Positions 6,961-15,053 are shown, numbered from the stretch's first letter. The stretch: DNA of 44,112 bases from Deltaproteobacteria bacterium (GCA_020347625.1 CP070735.1:741029-785140), one strand, 5' to 3'. Notes: generated by a model from the sequence alone, not told the origin. A program made the numbers and translations.

Positions 6961-8514
6961 TTACATTGGAATGTTGCCGTGCTTTTTGGGTGGTAGCGTT
7001 TCCCTTTTTGTGCAGAGCACCTCGAGTGCTTCTATTAACCGTGGCCGGGTCTCGCTTGGGACGATCACTCCGTCAATATAACCTCGAGATGCAGCAATGT
7101 ATGGATTGTAGAGCATGTCCTGGTACTCATCGATCTTTTCCTTGCGCTTTGCCTCAGGATCATCTGCCGCCTGGATCTCCCGACGGAAAATAATATTTGC
7201 CGCCCCTTCTGCGCCCATTACCGCAATCTCAGCACTGGGCCAGGCCAGAGCCATGTCGCAGCCAAGATCCCTGGAACACATGGCCAGGTAAGAACCGCCA
7301 TAATCCTTTCTGGTAATCAGGGTGATTTTGGGCACGGTGGCCTCTGAGTAACACCAAAGCAGTTTGGCGCCGTGGCGAATCACTCCGCTCCACTCCTGGT
7401 CACTGCCGGGCAAATAGCCAGGCACGTCGGCAATGGTAAGCATTGGGATATTAAAACAATCGCAAAACCGAATAAATCTGGTTGCCTTATCTGACGAATT
7501 TACGTCTAGACAGCCCGCTAGCACAGTGGGCTGGTTGGCGATGATCCCGATGGTGCGACCATCTAACCTGGCGAAACCCACAAGAATGTTCTTAGCGTAG
7601 TGCTCGTGAATCTCATAAAAATCACCGTTATCCACGATGGAGCGGATGACATCCTTCATTTCGTAGGAAGCCATGGGGTTGTCGGGAATAACACTGTCCA
7701 GGGCTGGATCGGTGCGAAGCGGGCTGTCACCTGTGTCCACCCGCGGTGGTTCCTCCATATTGTTGTTGGGGAGGTAGCTCAGCAGCACTTTGATACGCTC
7801 GATAGCGTGGGCGTCATCTTCACAGGCGAAATGGGCTACCCCGCTTTTGGTGTTGTGGGCCATGGCGCCGCCAAGATCTTCAAAGGTAATCACTTCGCCT
7901 AGAACAGCCTTGATCACATCGGGTCCGGTGATAAACATATGGCTGGTATTCTTGACCATGAAGACAAAATCGGTCATGGCTGGAGAATAAACCGCGCCTC
8001 CGGCACAGGGACCCATGATCGCGGAGATCTGCGGCACCACACCGGAAGCAATTGCATTGCGGTAAAAAATCTGCCCGTAAGCCGACAGAGAATCAACTCC
8101 CTCCTGGATGCGTGCCCCGCCGGAGTCATTAAAGCCGACAACGGGAATTCCAGCTTTCATTGACATATCGAGGATCTTACAGATTTTCTTTGAATGCATT
8201 TCTCCCAAGGTGCCGGCCCTAGCGGTGAAGTCCTGGGAGAAGGCACACACTGGTCGGCCGTTCACCTTGCCATAACCGGTAATGACTCCATCGGCTGGAA
8301 TGTCCATTTTGTCGAGACCAAACAGGGTACCCCGGTGCTTCATGAAAATATCCGTTTCCCTGAAAGTATCAGGATCAAAAAGCAGATCCAGCCGCTCCCT
8401 GGCGGTGAGCTTTCCGCGCTCATGTTGCTTGCTTACCGCGGCTTCTCCGCCCATTTCCTTTAATTTGGCTTCCCTTTCCCTCAACTCTTTAATTTTGTCG
8501 CCTACGATTCCCAT
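6961..8514 (-). CDS. Acyl-CoA carboxylase carboxyltransferase subunit (propionyl-CoA / methylmalonyl-CoA type)
   Basis: A 517-aa biotin-dependent carboxyltransferase of the crotonase superfamily (PccB/MmdA type) that moves CO2 between carboxybiotin and propionyl-CoA. The N-terminal half has the acyl-CoA site GGARIQEGVDSL and GPCAGGAVYSP; the C-terminal half has the biotin-side segments ADVPGYLPG and GGSYLAMCSRDLG. Full family length. RBS AGGAG 9 nt upstream of 8514. No biotin carboxylase or biotin carrier is in the window, so it cannot be decided here whether it serves propionyl-CoA carboxylase, sodium-pumping methylmalonyl-CoA decarboxylase or a transcarboxylase. Convergence with the mutase block supports a role in the same pathway. 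Confidence 0.93.
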   Translation of the reverse strand: MGIVGDKIKELREREAKLKEMGGEAAVSKQHERGKLTARERLDLLFDPDTFRETDIFMKHRGTLFGLDKMDIPADGVITGYGKVNGRPVCAFSQDFTARAGTLGEMHSKKICKILDMSMKAGIPVVGFNDSGGARIQEGVDSLSAYGQIFYRNAIASGVVPQISAIMGPCAGGAVYSPAMTDFVFMVKNTSHMFITGPDVIKAVLGEVITFEDLGGAMAHNTKSGVAHFACEDDAHAIERIKVLLSYLPNNNMEEPPRVDTGDSPLRTDPALDSVIPDNPMASYEMKDVIRSIVDNGDFYEIHEHYAKNILVGFARLDGRTIGIIANQPTVLAGCLDVNSSDKATRFIRFCDCFNIPMLTIADVPGYLPGSDQEWSGVIRHGAKLLWCYSEATVPKITLITRKDYGGSYLAMCSRDLGCDMALAWPSAEIAVMGAEGAANIIFRREIQAADDPEAKRKEKIDEYQDMLYNPYIAASRGYIDGVIVPSETRPRLIEALEVLCTKRETLPPKKHGNIPM

Positions 8515-8586
8515 CTATTTATCTCCTGTCTTTCTGGTATTTCATTTGGGAGCGATCTATCTGAAATTCCCTTGAAAATTGCTGTC

Positions 8587-8614
8587 ATTCTATCCCCTCA
8601 ACCCCTTTTGTCAA
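8587..8614 (-). promoter_or_regulatory. Candidate sigma70-type promoter for the carboxyltransferase
   Basis: On the minus strand TTGACA (8614-8609), a 16-nt spacer and TAGAAT (8592-8587), 72 bp upstream of the start codon. Strong match for both boxes. Confidence 0.65.
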
Positions 8615-8695
8615 GGCTTTTCTCCAGCAGGAGTCATCCCAAAAATGTCATTTATGACCGAGGTATACAGGTGAGGGTACGCAGGGTAAACTCAT

Positions 8696-9250
8696 CTAGT
8701 GCCAGGGGTCCAAAATCCCTCTTGAATCCCGGTTAAATCTTTCGGAGCTTATGATGCGGAGCATTATGGCACCAAGCGAACGGTCGGCAACGGCTTCCCA
8801 CTTCTCTGGCAAGGATTGAGGGGGTGGTTTGTAGCTAAATCCGAGTTGAAATTTAACCCTATTACTCCGGTTTCCCTCACAATCACGCACAAACACTTCA
8901 AAACTAAGAGTATCCCAAACGAGAGCCTGGTCCGGAGGAGTATTCAAGAAAAGATATCCGGCTACCGTTTGGCTGTTGTCACCATTGAGCCGCGTGAAAT
9001 CAGTAGGATAAGTGCCGACGCCTGTTTGGCTTAGCATCACCACAATGTTATTCATATCTCCATCATTGTCTTCGGCACGCAAGTAGAGTTTCCAGGTCCT
9101 ACCAGGGCGAATTATTTTAGCAGCGTAATAGTCGACTAATACCGGTGAGCGGCCTTTGCCCTCCCCTGTTCTTTTTTCACATTGTGGATAAGTTGCACAT
9201 CCCCATAGGAGTTGGGTGAACACGATGGCAAGCAAAACTTTTCTAATCAT
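8696..9250 (-). CDS. Predicted lipoprotein of unknown function, paralogue of 18408-18941
   Basis: A 184-aa protein with a lipoprotein signal: a short basic start (MIRK), hydrophobic stretch and lipobox LLWGC, so it should be anchored to a membrane in the envelope. The mature part is a mixed beta-type domain with IRPGRTWKLYLRAEDNDGDM, a YP-x-x-FT motif, FLNTPPDQ and RDCEGNRSN. These same motifs, in the same order and spacing, recur in the protein at 18408-18941. The repeated D-x-D/G-N pattern suggests an immunoglobulin-like or calcium-binding fold, but that is a guess. I do not recognise a named family. It is monocistronic. Confidence 0.82.
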   Translation of the reverse strand: MIRKVLLAIVFTQLLWGCATYPQCEKRTGEGKGRSPVLVDYYAAKIIRPGRTWKLYLRAEDNDGDMNNIVVMLSQTGVGTYPTDFTRLNGDNSQTVAGYLFLNTPPDQALVWDTLSFEVFVRDCEGNRSNRVKFQLGFSYKPPPQSLPEKWEAVADRSLGAIMLRIISSERFNRDSRGILDPWH

Positions 9251-9384
9251 CTCTGAAATCCCACACGGGGTGGTCGTTTTAGGTTTTCTTTGCGGCTAAA
9301 GTAAGACAGTCAGATGTGAAAGTAAAGAAATTTTTCCGTCCCGCAAGTGGGCGAACTACAATGATATGGAGTGAACATTTCAAA

Positions 9385-9411
9385 TCCCGCTTTAGTCCCA
9401 CTTTAGCGGGA
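9385..9411. repeat. Perfect 7-bp inverted repeat TCCCGCT/AGCGGGA
   Basis: Arms 9385-9391 and 9405-9411 with a 13-nt loop, in the divergent gap between the lipoprotein (minus) and the FtsB-like gene (plus). No T-run follows, so an operator-like or RNA structure role is more likely than termination. Confidence 0.45.
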
Positions 9412-9475
9412 CAGAGAACTTCAATTTGACACACTCGTATCTAGCAATGCATAGTGGAGCAGAAAGACTAAATTA

Positions 9476-9505
9476 TTGACATTTTTAATCAAAATGTGAT
9501 AAATA
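9476..9505 (+). promoter_or_regulatory. Candidate sigma70-type promoter for the FtsB-like gene
   Basis: TTGACA at 9476 with A/T-rich -10 candidates GATAAA (16-nt spacer) or TAAATA (18-nt spacer), about 90 bp before the chosen start. The gap 9251-9593 also holds the inverted repeat at 9385. Confidence 0.5.
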
Positions 9506-9593
9506 GCTTCGAAGAATAAAATTGCACCGTGTTGATATATTTTTGAGGGAAGTTGTTTCCTCGTTTGCTACTCAAACGCAGAAGCCTAAGGCA

Positions 9594-9920
9594 ATGAACA
9601 GGAAAATTCTACCTGCTAAGAAAAAGTGGTACCTGCTCGTTTGGCCCCTTCTGCTGCTAATCTCTGTCCTGCTCATCATCTGGAGCCCCAATGGCTTACT
9701 TCATTTGAGGCAGCTTAATATTGAACACCAAGATCTCTCCCGCAAGAACCTGATGCTGGAGCAAGAAAACCACCGTCTCTATCAGGAGATTAATCGTCTT
9801 CGCGATGATCCCACAGCCATTGAAAACCTGGCTCGCCAGGAACTGGGACTTGCTAAAGAAGGAGAATTGATCTTTCAATTTGTTCCTTCTGTCAACGCTG
9901 ATGACCTCTCCGCCGAGTAG
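9594..9920 (+). CDS. FtsB/DivIC-family septum formation protein
   Basis: A 108-aa bitopic membrane protein: a basic cytoplasmic start, one membrane segment (about residues 14-32, LVWPLLLLISVLLIIW), then a coiled coil with heptad leucines (NIEHQDLSRKNLMLEQENHRL) and the family tail DPTAIENLARQELGLAKEGE. FtsB links FtsL and FtsQ at the division site. The ATG at 9594 with TAAGG just upstream is preferred over the TTG at 9522, which would give a 24-residue extension that homologues lack. It is not next to enolase as in Gammaproteobacteria. Confidence 0.85.
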   Translation: MNRKILPAKKKWYLLVWPLLLLISVLLIIWSPNGLLHLRQLNIEHQDLSRKNLMLEQENHRLYQEINRLRDDPTAIENLARQELGLAKEGELIFQFVPSVNADDLSAE

Positions 9921-10037
9921 CCATTTAACCCCCCCCTTTTTAATCCTAGAAAAGCAAATTGGACATACCGGGCCCCTGCCCTACCGGCTGAAAAGTGTCT
10001 AAAGTAAAGATAAGAAGTCAGGAGTTAGAAGAACTTA

Positions 10038-10100
10038 GCATGGCGCATGGGGCATAGGGAAATACAGCTGGCAGATTGCAGCAGGCAGCAGGCAGCAAAA
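10038..10100. repeat. Composite heptad block, copy 2
   Basis: GCATGGC, GCATGGG, GCATAGG, GAAATAC, AGCTGGC, AGATTGC, AGCAGGC twice, AGCAAAA: the same word order and phase as 1494-1556. It is followed by an 8-bp CGGAGACG tract near 10130-10155. Confidence 0.9.
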
Positions 10101-10174
10101 ACCAGGAACTAGGCTCTGCGGGAGCGCACGGGGACACGGAGACGCGGAGATTGAGGATTGAGTGTGGCATAGAG

Positions 10175-10217
10175 CATCCGCCGTCGCCCAAGGGCTATGG
10201 CGGGACAAGTAGGGCAT
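10175..10217. repeat. Palindromic element, copy 1 (CATCCGCCGTC ... GGCGGGACAAGTAGGGCAT)
   Basis: A REP-like palindrome whose ends CCGCC/GGCGG pair, embedded between GCATAGA-type heptads. Its centre is shortened (CGCCCAAGGGC) relative to the copies at 11856-11903 and 33277-33326. Confidence 0.85.
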
Positions 10218-10240
10218 AGGGTAAGGAGATAAGAGATTCT

Positions 10241-10271
10241 GTCCTCTGACTTCTCGCTGCTGACTCGTCAC
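10241..10271. repeat. Short heptad tract GTCCTCT/GACTTCT
   Basis: Four units (GTCCTCT, GACTTCT, CGCTGCT, GACTCGT) matching the beginning of the long blocks at 12114 and 43832. The gap 9921-10414 holds only these repeats and the palindrome. Confidence 0.75.
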
Positions 10272-10414
10272 TGAAAACGGTCTCGCCACCCCTGATCGCT
10301 GAGGGTAGATCACTTAACGCTTAAGTGTTGATTTTAACCGGCAAAGCATCTATAGTAGCCGCAAATTAGCCCACATAACAACCAACTAGGATCCTATCTT
10401 TCAGGGGATCAACC

Positions 10415-11143
10415 ATGGATGAAGTTGAACTGTACAAGCAAATGTTAAGCAAGGATCCCTCTTCGCACGCTTTCATCTATCTTGCCTAGGCACTTTGGGA
10501 GCGTGACATGTACTCTGAGGCCATCGAAATCTGCACCAAGGGCCTCAGCTTACGCCCTCATGACCTTCGAGCCAGGGTGATTCTCGGGCTGTCTTATCTG
10601 CTCAACGGGGAACTGGACCGTGCTGAGACTGAACTCTTGAAGGCTAAAGAAATGCTGGAGATCAACACGGTGATCTATCAGGGGCTTGCCGAACTTTATG
10701 AGAGAAAAGGCGATTTTGAAAAGGCTGCCCGCTTCCGTCAGCTTTTCGAAACCATCCATCCTTCAGAAGTGGAAAGCCCGAAGCCAGAGCACGAAAGCGA
10801 GTCGTTGCAGGAGGAGATTCCCCCTGAAGGTGAAGAAGTGGCCACGGCAACAATGGCCGAACTCTATGTCGAGCAGGGTCATCTGGATAAGGCCATCGAC
10901 GTCTATCGTAAGATTCTTGACGCCGCTCCCGAAACTGAGGGTGTTGAAAAAAGAATTGCAGAGCTGGAAAGTGAAATTGCCGATTTTAAAAAAGGGCGCA
11001 CGCTTCTCTCCGTCCTTGAAGGGTGGCGGAATAGACTGCAGGAAGAAGCCCCAACCAGCTTACCAGCATCGGAGCCGCCAAGTATTGATTCTGAGAGACT
11101 TGCCGCATTTCTAAAAAAATACGTCAAAGATCCGGACTTATGA
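10415..11143 (+). pseudogene. TPR protein with an in-frame TAG at codon 25 (nonsense or recoded)
   Basis: Read from the ATG at 10415, which has a good AGGGGAT site, the frame is MDEVELYKQMLSKDPSSHAF, then IYLA, a TAG at 10487-10489, then ALWERDMYSEAIEICTKGL onward to 11143. The sequence on both sides is one continuous tetratricopeptide repeat: the helix before and after the TAG fits LA-x-AL in the first TPR, where Glu or Gln (GAG, CAG) is normal. Later TPR units lie around residues 45-115 and 145-175. The 211-aa part after the TAG could restart at 10508 (GGGAG 6 nt upstream). Either a point nonsense mutation, a reinitiated gene, or UAG read as an amino acid (pyrrolysine occurs in some Desulfobacterota). 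It sits 63 bp before efp on the same strand. Confidence 0.72.
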
Positions 11144-11206
11144 TCTGATTGCTCTGCTATTCCTATTGCAGCTTTAAAACTGACTAGCTTCGAAAACGAG
11201 GAGAAA

Positions 11207-11764
11207 ATGTATTCCACAAGTGACTTTCGTAAAGGTTTGAAAATAGAGCTGGAAGGAAGACCTTTTCTCATCGTCGACTTTCTCCATGTAAAGCCGGGAA
11301 AAGGTGGTGCTTTTATCCGAACCCGCCTCAAGAACATGGAAACCGGCCAGGTCTTGGAAAAGACTTTTCGCTCCGGTGAAAAGGTCGAACGTCCGGATTT
11401 AGTGGAGCGCGAAATGCAGTACCTCTACCAGGACTCCGAGGGCTACTGTTTCATGGATAATAATAATTATGAGCAGTTTTTCATTGACGAGGAGCATTTG
11501 GGTGACAGCAAGGATTTCTTAAAGGAGAACGTTGACGTCAAAATGCTTTTCTTCAACAATAAACCCATAGGCATCGAACTGCCCATATTCGTGGAATTGG
11601 ATATTACGCAAACAGATCCAGGGGTCCGCGGGGACACTGCCACCGGTGCCACCAAGCCAGCCACTTTGGAAACTGGAGTTATCATCCAGGTGCCTCTGTT
11701 CATCAATGAGGGGGATAGAGTGAAAATAGACACCCGCACCGGTGATTATGTGGAGCGGGTTTAG
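11207..11764 (+). CDS. efp: Elongation factor P
   Basis: A 185-aa translation factor that relieves ribosome stalling at polyproline. All three beta-barrel domains are recognisable: the KOW-like N-terminus (STSDFRKGLKIELEG), the loop VKPGKGGAF with Lys32 as the residue normally modified, and the C-terminal signature VIIQVPLFINEGDRVKIDTRTGDY. Standard length. RBS GAGGAG 6 nt before the ATG. No modification gene is in view. Confidence 0.97.
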   Translation: MYSTSDFRKGLKIELEGRPFLIVDFLHVKPGKGGAFIRTRLKNMETGQVLEKTFRSGEKVERPDLVEREMQYLYQDSEGYCFMDNNNYEQFFIDEEHLGDSKDFLKENVDVKMLFFNNKPIGIELPIFVELDITQTDPGVRGDTATGATKPATLETGVIIQVPLFINEGDRVKIDTRTGDYVERV

Positions 11765-11818
11765 ATCCAGCCTAAATAGACCTGTCAGCATCCTACCTTA
11801 GTTATTCAAGATGGAAAT

Positions 11819-11850
11819 CCTGGTCCTTTGGGCCAGGTCAGAGAACAGCA
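11819..11850. repeat. CCTGGTCC hairpin block, copy 1
   Basis: CCTGG/CCAGG hairpin followed by TCAGAGAACAGCAT; the same 32-nt block occurs at 43720-43752 (CCTGATCC version, AATAGCAT end) and its hairpin core at 27954-27973. Confidence 0.8.
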
Positions 11851-11855
11851 TAGGG

Positions 11856-11903
11856 CATCCGCCGTCTTTACGCCAAGGCGTAATTATGGCGGACAAGTAG
11901 GGC
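11856..11903. repeat. Palindromic element, copy 2
   Basis: CATCCGCCGTC, inner arms TTACGCC/GGCGTAA, outer arms CCGCC/GGCGG, and the tail ACAAGTAGGGCA. It differs from copy 3 at 33277 by only a few bases. Confidence 0.9.
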
Positions 11904-11929
11904 AGAAGGGTGATTGTGGATTTCGCCCG

Positions 11930-12084
11930 CCCGCCTCGCCTGAGCGAGCAGGCTCGCGATGGCGGGCAGGGATTGCGGATTGCGGATTGAGGATTTGAGA
12001 TATGAGATGTGGGATGTGAGATTATCGGCTGCCCGCCCTGTCCGCCGTAGTTTTAACGAAGGCGGAAGCTCTAGCGAAGGCGGA
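11930..12084. repeat. GC-rich inverted repeats around a GGATTGC heptad tract
   Basis: A CCCGCC/GGCGGG palindrome (11930-11966), eight phased heptads of the GGATTGC/AGATGTG type (11970-12025), then a TCCGCC/GGCGGA palindrome (12041-12066) with a further GGCGGA at 12079. These resemble palindromic elements scattered in many environmental genomes. The gap 11765-12362 has no gene. Confidence 0.8.
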
Positions 12085-12113
12085 TGCAATCTGCCAGCTG
12101 TTGTCTGTCATAC

Positions 12114-12204
12114 GTCCTCTGATCTCTGACGTCCGACTTCTGCCTGCTGTCTGCTGCCGGCTAACACAGGCCCTGTGCCCTGTGCCCTGTGCCTTAAGCC
12201 TTTT
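12114..12204 (+). repeat. Thirteen-unit composite heptad block, copy A
   Basis: Thirteen consecutive 7-mers in one phase: GTCCTCT, GATCTCT, GACGTCC, GACTTCT, GCCTGCT, GTCTGCT, GCCGGCT, AACACAG, GCCCTGT three times, GCCTTAA, GCCTTTT. The same series occurs at 43832-43931, and reverse-complemented at 15694-15763. Confidence 0.93.
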
Positions 12205-12362
12205 TCTTAAGGATTGTTGCCGGAATCCGGCCAGGCACGCAACGTGCAAAGGGGAAAGCACAGAGGGAAAGACACTATACACGGGTTGGTTTGCTATGGG
12301 AAAATATACGTATAGACCACCTTTCTCGGTATCGTAAGCGGTCAGAGCAGACGCGAGGGATT

Positions 12363-14531
12363 ATGGCAGAAATCAGCAGGCTGGCCCTGTCATTCAGCAA
12401 GCTTGGAGTAAAAGCCCTTGAGCGGTTGTTCAAGGCCACAGTGAACCTTTACGGCGTGGAAAACATTCCTGATGGGGTGATTGTTTTTGCCGTAAACCAT
12501 TTTACCCGTCTGGAAACCTTGCTCCTCCCCTACCATTTCTACATGCTCACCGGTAAGCCGGTGATGTCCCTTGCCTATCACGGGTTTTTCACCGGTGCTC
12601 TCGGCGTCTTTCTTGATAGCGTGGGTGCGGTATCCACCAAAGATCCAAACCGGGACAAGACTGTCATTCGTTCCCTTTTGATGGGCGACAATCCCTGGCT
12701 GATTTTTCCTGAAGGGTCCATGATCAAAGACAAGAAGATCATTGAGAGCGGCAGATTCCTGATATACAGCACGACGGGCACCCGGCGACCTCCTCACACC
12801 GGTGCTGCGGTCCTGGCATTGCGGACCGAGTTCTATCGCAACCGGCTGCGATATCTGAAGGAATCAGACCCCGCCTTGCTCCAAAAGCAACTGGAAGTGT
12901 TCGATCTTGTCTCTCCCGAAGAAGTTACCGAGCGCGAAACATATCTGGTACCGGTTAACCTCAGCTATTATCCTATCCGTTCAAAAGAAAACGCCATTGA
13001 GAAGCTAGCAACATACCTTGTGAAAGACATTCCCGACCGATTTGTGGAAGAACTGCAAACCGAGGGCACCATGCTGCTTTCCGGGGTTGATATAGATATC
13101 ACTTTTGGGGAACCTCTAGCTATCAGCCCTTGGCTCAGAAAGCGCCGTATTGAGAGAGATATGTTCGCCAGGCGACCCATCATGCCTGATGAAGTTCTGC
13201 CTTCTAGACCGTTGATGAGGCGGATCGCCAGCAGACTCACCAGGAAGGTCATGGCCTCTATTTACCGCAATACCAATGTCAATTACGATCACCTCGCCGC
13301 CTACCTACTAAAATACTATCCCAGACGCCGGCTGAGCCTGTTTGACTTTGCGGAGCGGCTTTATCTTGCCGCAGAGACCGTGACCAGACTGAAATCGGTC
13401 CGCTTTCACCGTGCCCTCTATCTGGATCAGTGCGTCCAGTTTTGTCGGCGATACCCGCAGATACTGGCAGATTTCATCGAGGTGGCGGAGAAGAGTGGTG
13501 CGGTAAAAATCAAGGGAAACAGGATCCAGAAGAAAACCCGAAAAGTGAAAGAGCTTCTCGATTTCCACACCATTCGAAGAGACAACCCCTACCAGGTAAT
13601 TCTCAATGAGGTGGAGTTCCTCCGTCCCATAACCAAAAAGTTGCGTTTCATTGCCGAATACCCTCGATGGTTTATGCGCAGAAGATTGCGGCGCAGATTC
13701 CATCGTATCGCCAAGCGCGAATTCGCTGCTGACTACAATACTTATCATCGCAAGGGAGAGTCGAAACCCAAACACATTGGCTCGCCAATCTTTTACCGGA
13801 AGTTTCGTGCCAAAGTTGGGGTCCTTCTGGTGCATGGTTATATGGCCGCTCCCGAAGAGGTCAGGCCGCTTGCCAATCACCTGTATCGACATGGCTATAC
13901 GGTGTTTGCCCCGCGGTTGCGCGGACATGGCACCAGTCCCGAAGATCTGGCCGAGAGAACCTGGGAAGATTGGCTCCAGTCGGTGGAGCGCGGCTATTTG
14001 ATTCTGGCGAACAGTTGCGAGGATGTTGTGCTGGGTGGATTTAGCGCAGGCGCGGGTTTGGCCCTCCTCGCGGCCACCAACAGTCTTTACAAGATAAGAG
14101 CGGTTTTTTCCATTAACTGTGCGATGCGGCTGCGAAGAAGAACGGCTAAATTGGCTCCAGCCGTTGTTCTCTGGAACAAGTTGGCCGACAAGCTCCTTAA
14201 AGATGAGGGCCGTCGCCATTTCATACCGAATGAACCTGAAAATCCGGAGATTAATTATTTGCGCAACCCCATAAGTGGCGTGAAAGAGCTGATGGAACTC
14301 ATGGATGAGCTCTCAGAGCGATTGGGTCAGATCGAGGTTCCGGCTCTGGTAATTCAGGCTTCCGAAGACCCGGTAGTTCACCCCAATGGCAGCAAGGAAC
14401 TTTACGAGAAACTAGGTTCCCGCGACAAAGAATTGATCGTGGTCAGCTCTGAGCGCCACGGCATCATTCGGGGTGAAGGTTCGGATAGTGTCTTTGCCCA
14501 GGTAGTTGAATTCTTAGGTAAGAGACTATGA
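12363..14531 (+). CDS. Fused lysophospholipid-type acyltransferase and alpha/beta hydrolase
   Basis: A 722-aa two-domain protein. Residues 20-200 are a PlsC-like acyltransferase: block I is NHFTRLE (His46, with Glu51 where Asp is usual), block III is FPEGS (115-119). Residues about 350-470 are a basic linker with many Arg/Lys. Residues about 485-722 are an alpha/beta hydrolase: oxyanion loop VHGYMAAP, nucleophile elbow GGFSAG (Ser561), RLRGHG, an Asp in ASEDPVVHP and the closing His in SERHG. It may take an acyl chain from one lipid to another or remodel envelope lipids; substrate unknown. The start at 12363 has GAGGGA 4 nt upstream; the TTG at 12291 is less likely. Monocistronic. Confidence 0.87.
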   Translation: MAEISRLALSFSKLGVKALERLFKATVNLYGVENIPDGVIVFAVNHFTRLETLLLPYHFYMLTGKPVMSLAYHGFFTGALGVFLDSVGAVSTKDPNRDKTVIRSLLMGDNPWLIFPEGSMIKDKKIIESGRFLIYSTTGTRRPPHTGAAVLALRTEFYRNRLRYLKESDPALLQKQLEVFDLVSPEEVTERETYLVPVNLSYYPIRSKENAIEKLATYLVKDIPDRFVEELQTEGTMLLSGVDIDITFGEPLAISPWLRKRRIERDMFARRPIMPDEVLPSRPLMRRIASRLTRKVMASIYRNTNVNYDHLAAYLLKYYPRRRLSLFDFAERLYLAAETVTRLKSVRFHRALYLDQCVQFCRRYPQILADFIEVAEKSGAVKIKGNRIQKKTRKVKELLDFHTIRRDNPYQVILNEVEFLRPITKKLRFIAEYPRWFMRRRLRRRFHRIAKREFAADYNTYHRKGESKPKHIGSPIFYRKFRAKVGVLLVHGYMAAPEEVRPLANHLYRHGYTVFAPRLRGHGTSPEDLAERTWEDWLQSVERGYLILANSCEDVVLGGFSAGAGLALLAATNSLYKIRAVFSINCAMRLRRRTAKLAPAVVLWNKLADKLLKDEGRRHFIPNEPENPEINYLRNPISGVKELMELMDELSERLGQIEVPALVIQASEDPVVHPNGSKELYEKLGSRDKELIVVSSERHGIIRGEGSDSVFAQVVEFLGKRL

Positions 14532-14768
14532 ATAAGTTGATCGCGTGACCAGAGTATCTTAAAGTCTGCATTCCACATCATATATTCGAACTTGCTTGGC
14601 GCCCGCCCTCGGGAATTGCGCTGTATTTTCCAGAAATCTTGCTGGGAGTTTTGTGTTTGGTCTGGATGCCGGGTGCGACAGCTGTTATTATAAGAGCCAG
14701 TAACATAAGCACTTCTTAGATAAATCAAAACCAGTCTCGATCAACCACGTTGAACAAGGAGGGTGTAC

Positions 14769-14963
14769 ATGAAGGTAAAAATCGACTACGACTTGTGTAT
14801 GGGCGACAGAAACTGTAACAAGGTATGTCCGGAAGTCTTCCAATATGACGAAGACCAGATGATATCCAGAGTTCTTGTGGACGAGGTTCCTGGACATCTG
14901 GAGGAGCTCGTCAGAAAAGCCGCGGATGAATGTGCACCAAAGGCAATCATCGTGGAGGAATAA
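14769..14963 (+). CDS. Small ferredoxin, Pyrococcus-type single cluster
   Basis: A 64-aa electron carrier. The cluster motif is C10-M-G-D13-R-N-C16, then C20-Pro, with the last Cys in DECAPKAI. This is the C-x2-D-x2-C...C arrangement of the Pyrococcus furiosus ferredoxin, in which Asp can ligate the fourth iron, and C20 may pair as a disulfide instead of a ligand. It would serve oxidoreductases such as the aldehyde:ferredoxin enzyme at 28.7-30.8 kb. AAGGAGGG lies 6 nt before the ATG, so the GTG at 14763 is rejected. A terminator follows before rubrerythrin. Confidence 0.92.
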   Translation: MKVKIDYDLCMGDRNCNKVCPEVFQYDEDQMISRVLVDEVPGHLEELVRKAADECAPKAIIVEE

Positions 14964-14977
14964 GCGAATATTGTCGG

Positions 14978-15000
14978 ATAATCGGGTTGAGGCCGATTAT
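14978..15000. repeat. Perfect 8-bp inverted repeat ATAATCGG/CCGATTAT
   Basis: Arms 14978-14985 and 14993-15000, 7-nt loop, in the gap after the ferredoxin stop. No T-run follows. Possibly an operator for rubrerythrin or an accessory RNA hairpin ahead of the terminator at 15027. Confidence 0.5.
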
Positions 15001-15026
15001 TACAACTCGTTATTACAAGGTAGGCT

Positions 15027-15053
15027 TAGCCATCCAAAAAGGGTGGCTATTTT
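15027..15053 (+). terminator. Intrinsic terminator after the ferredoxin gene
   Basis: TAGCCATCC (15027-15035), A5 loop, GGGTGGCTA (15041-15049), then four Ts. A 9-bp stem with one G-U wobble. Confidence 0.8.

Noticed and set aside
10415..10507. Pyrrolysine as the firm explanation of the TAG
   Set aside because: A TPR helix has no need of Pyl, no pyl gene is visible in the window, and a single-base nonsense change explains it as well; kept as an open option only.
13308..14219. 303-codon minus-strand frame opposite the acyltransferase-hydrolase fusion
   Set aside because: Antisense shadow; the plus strand has both complete catalytic motif sets.
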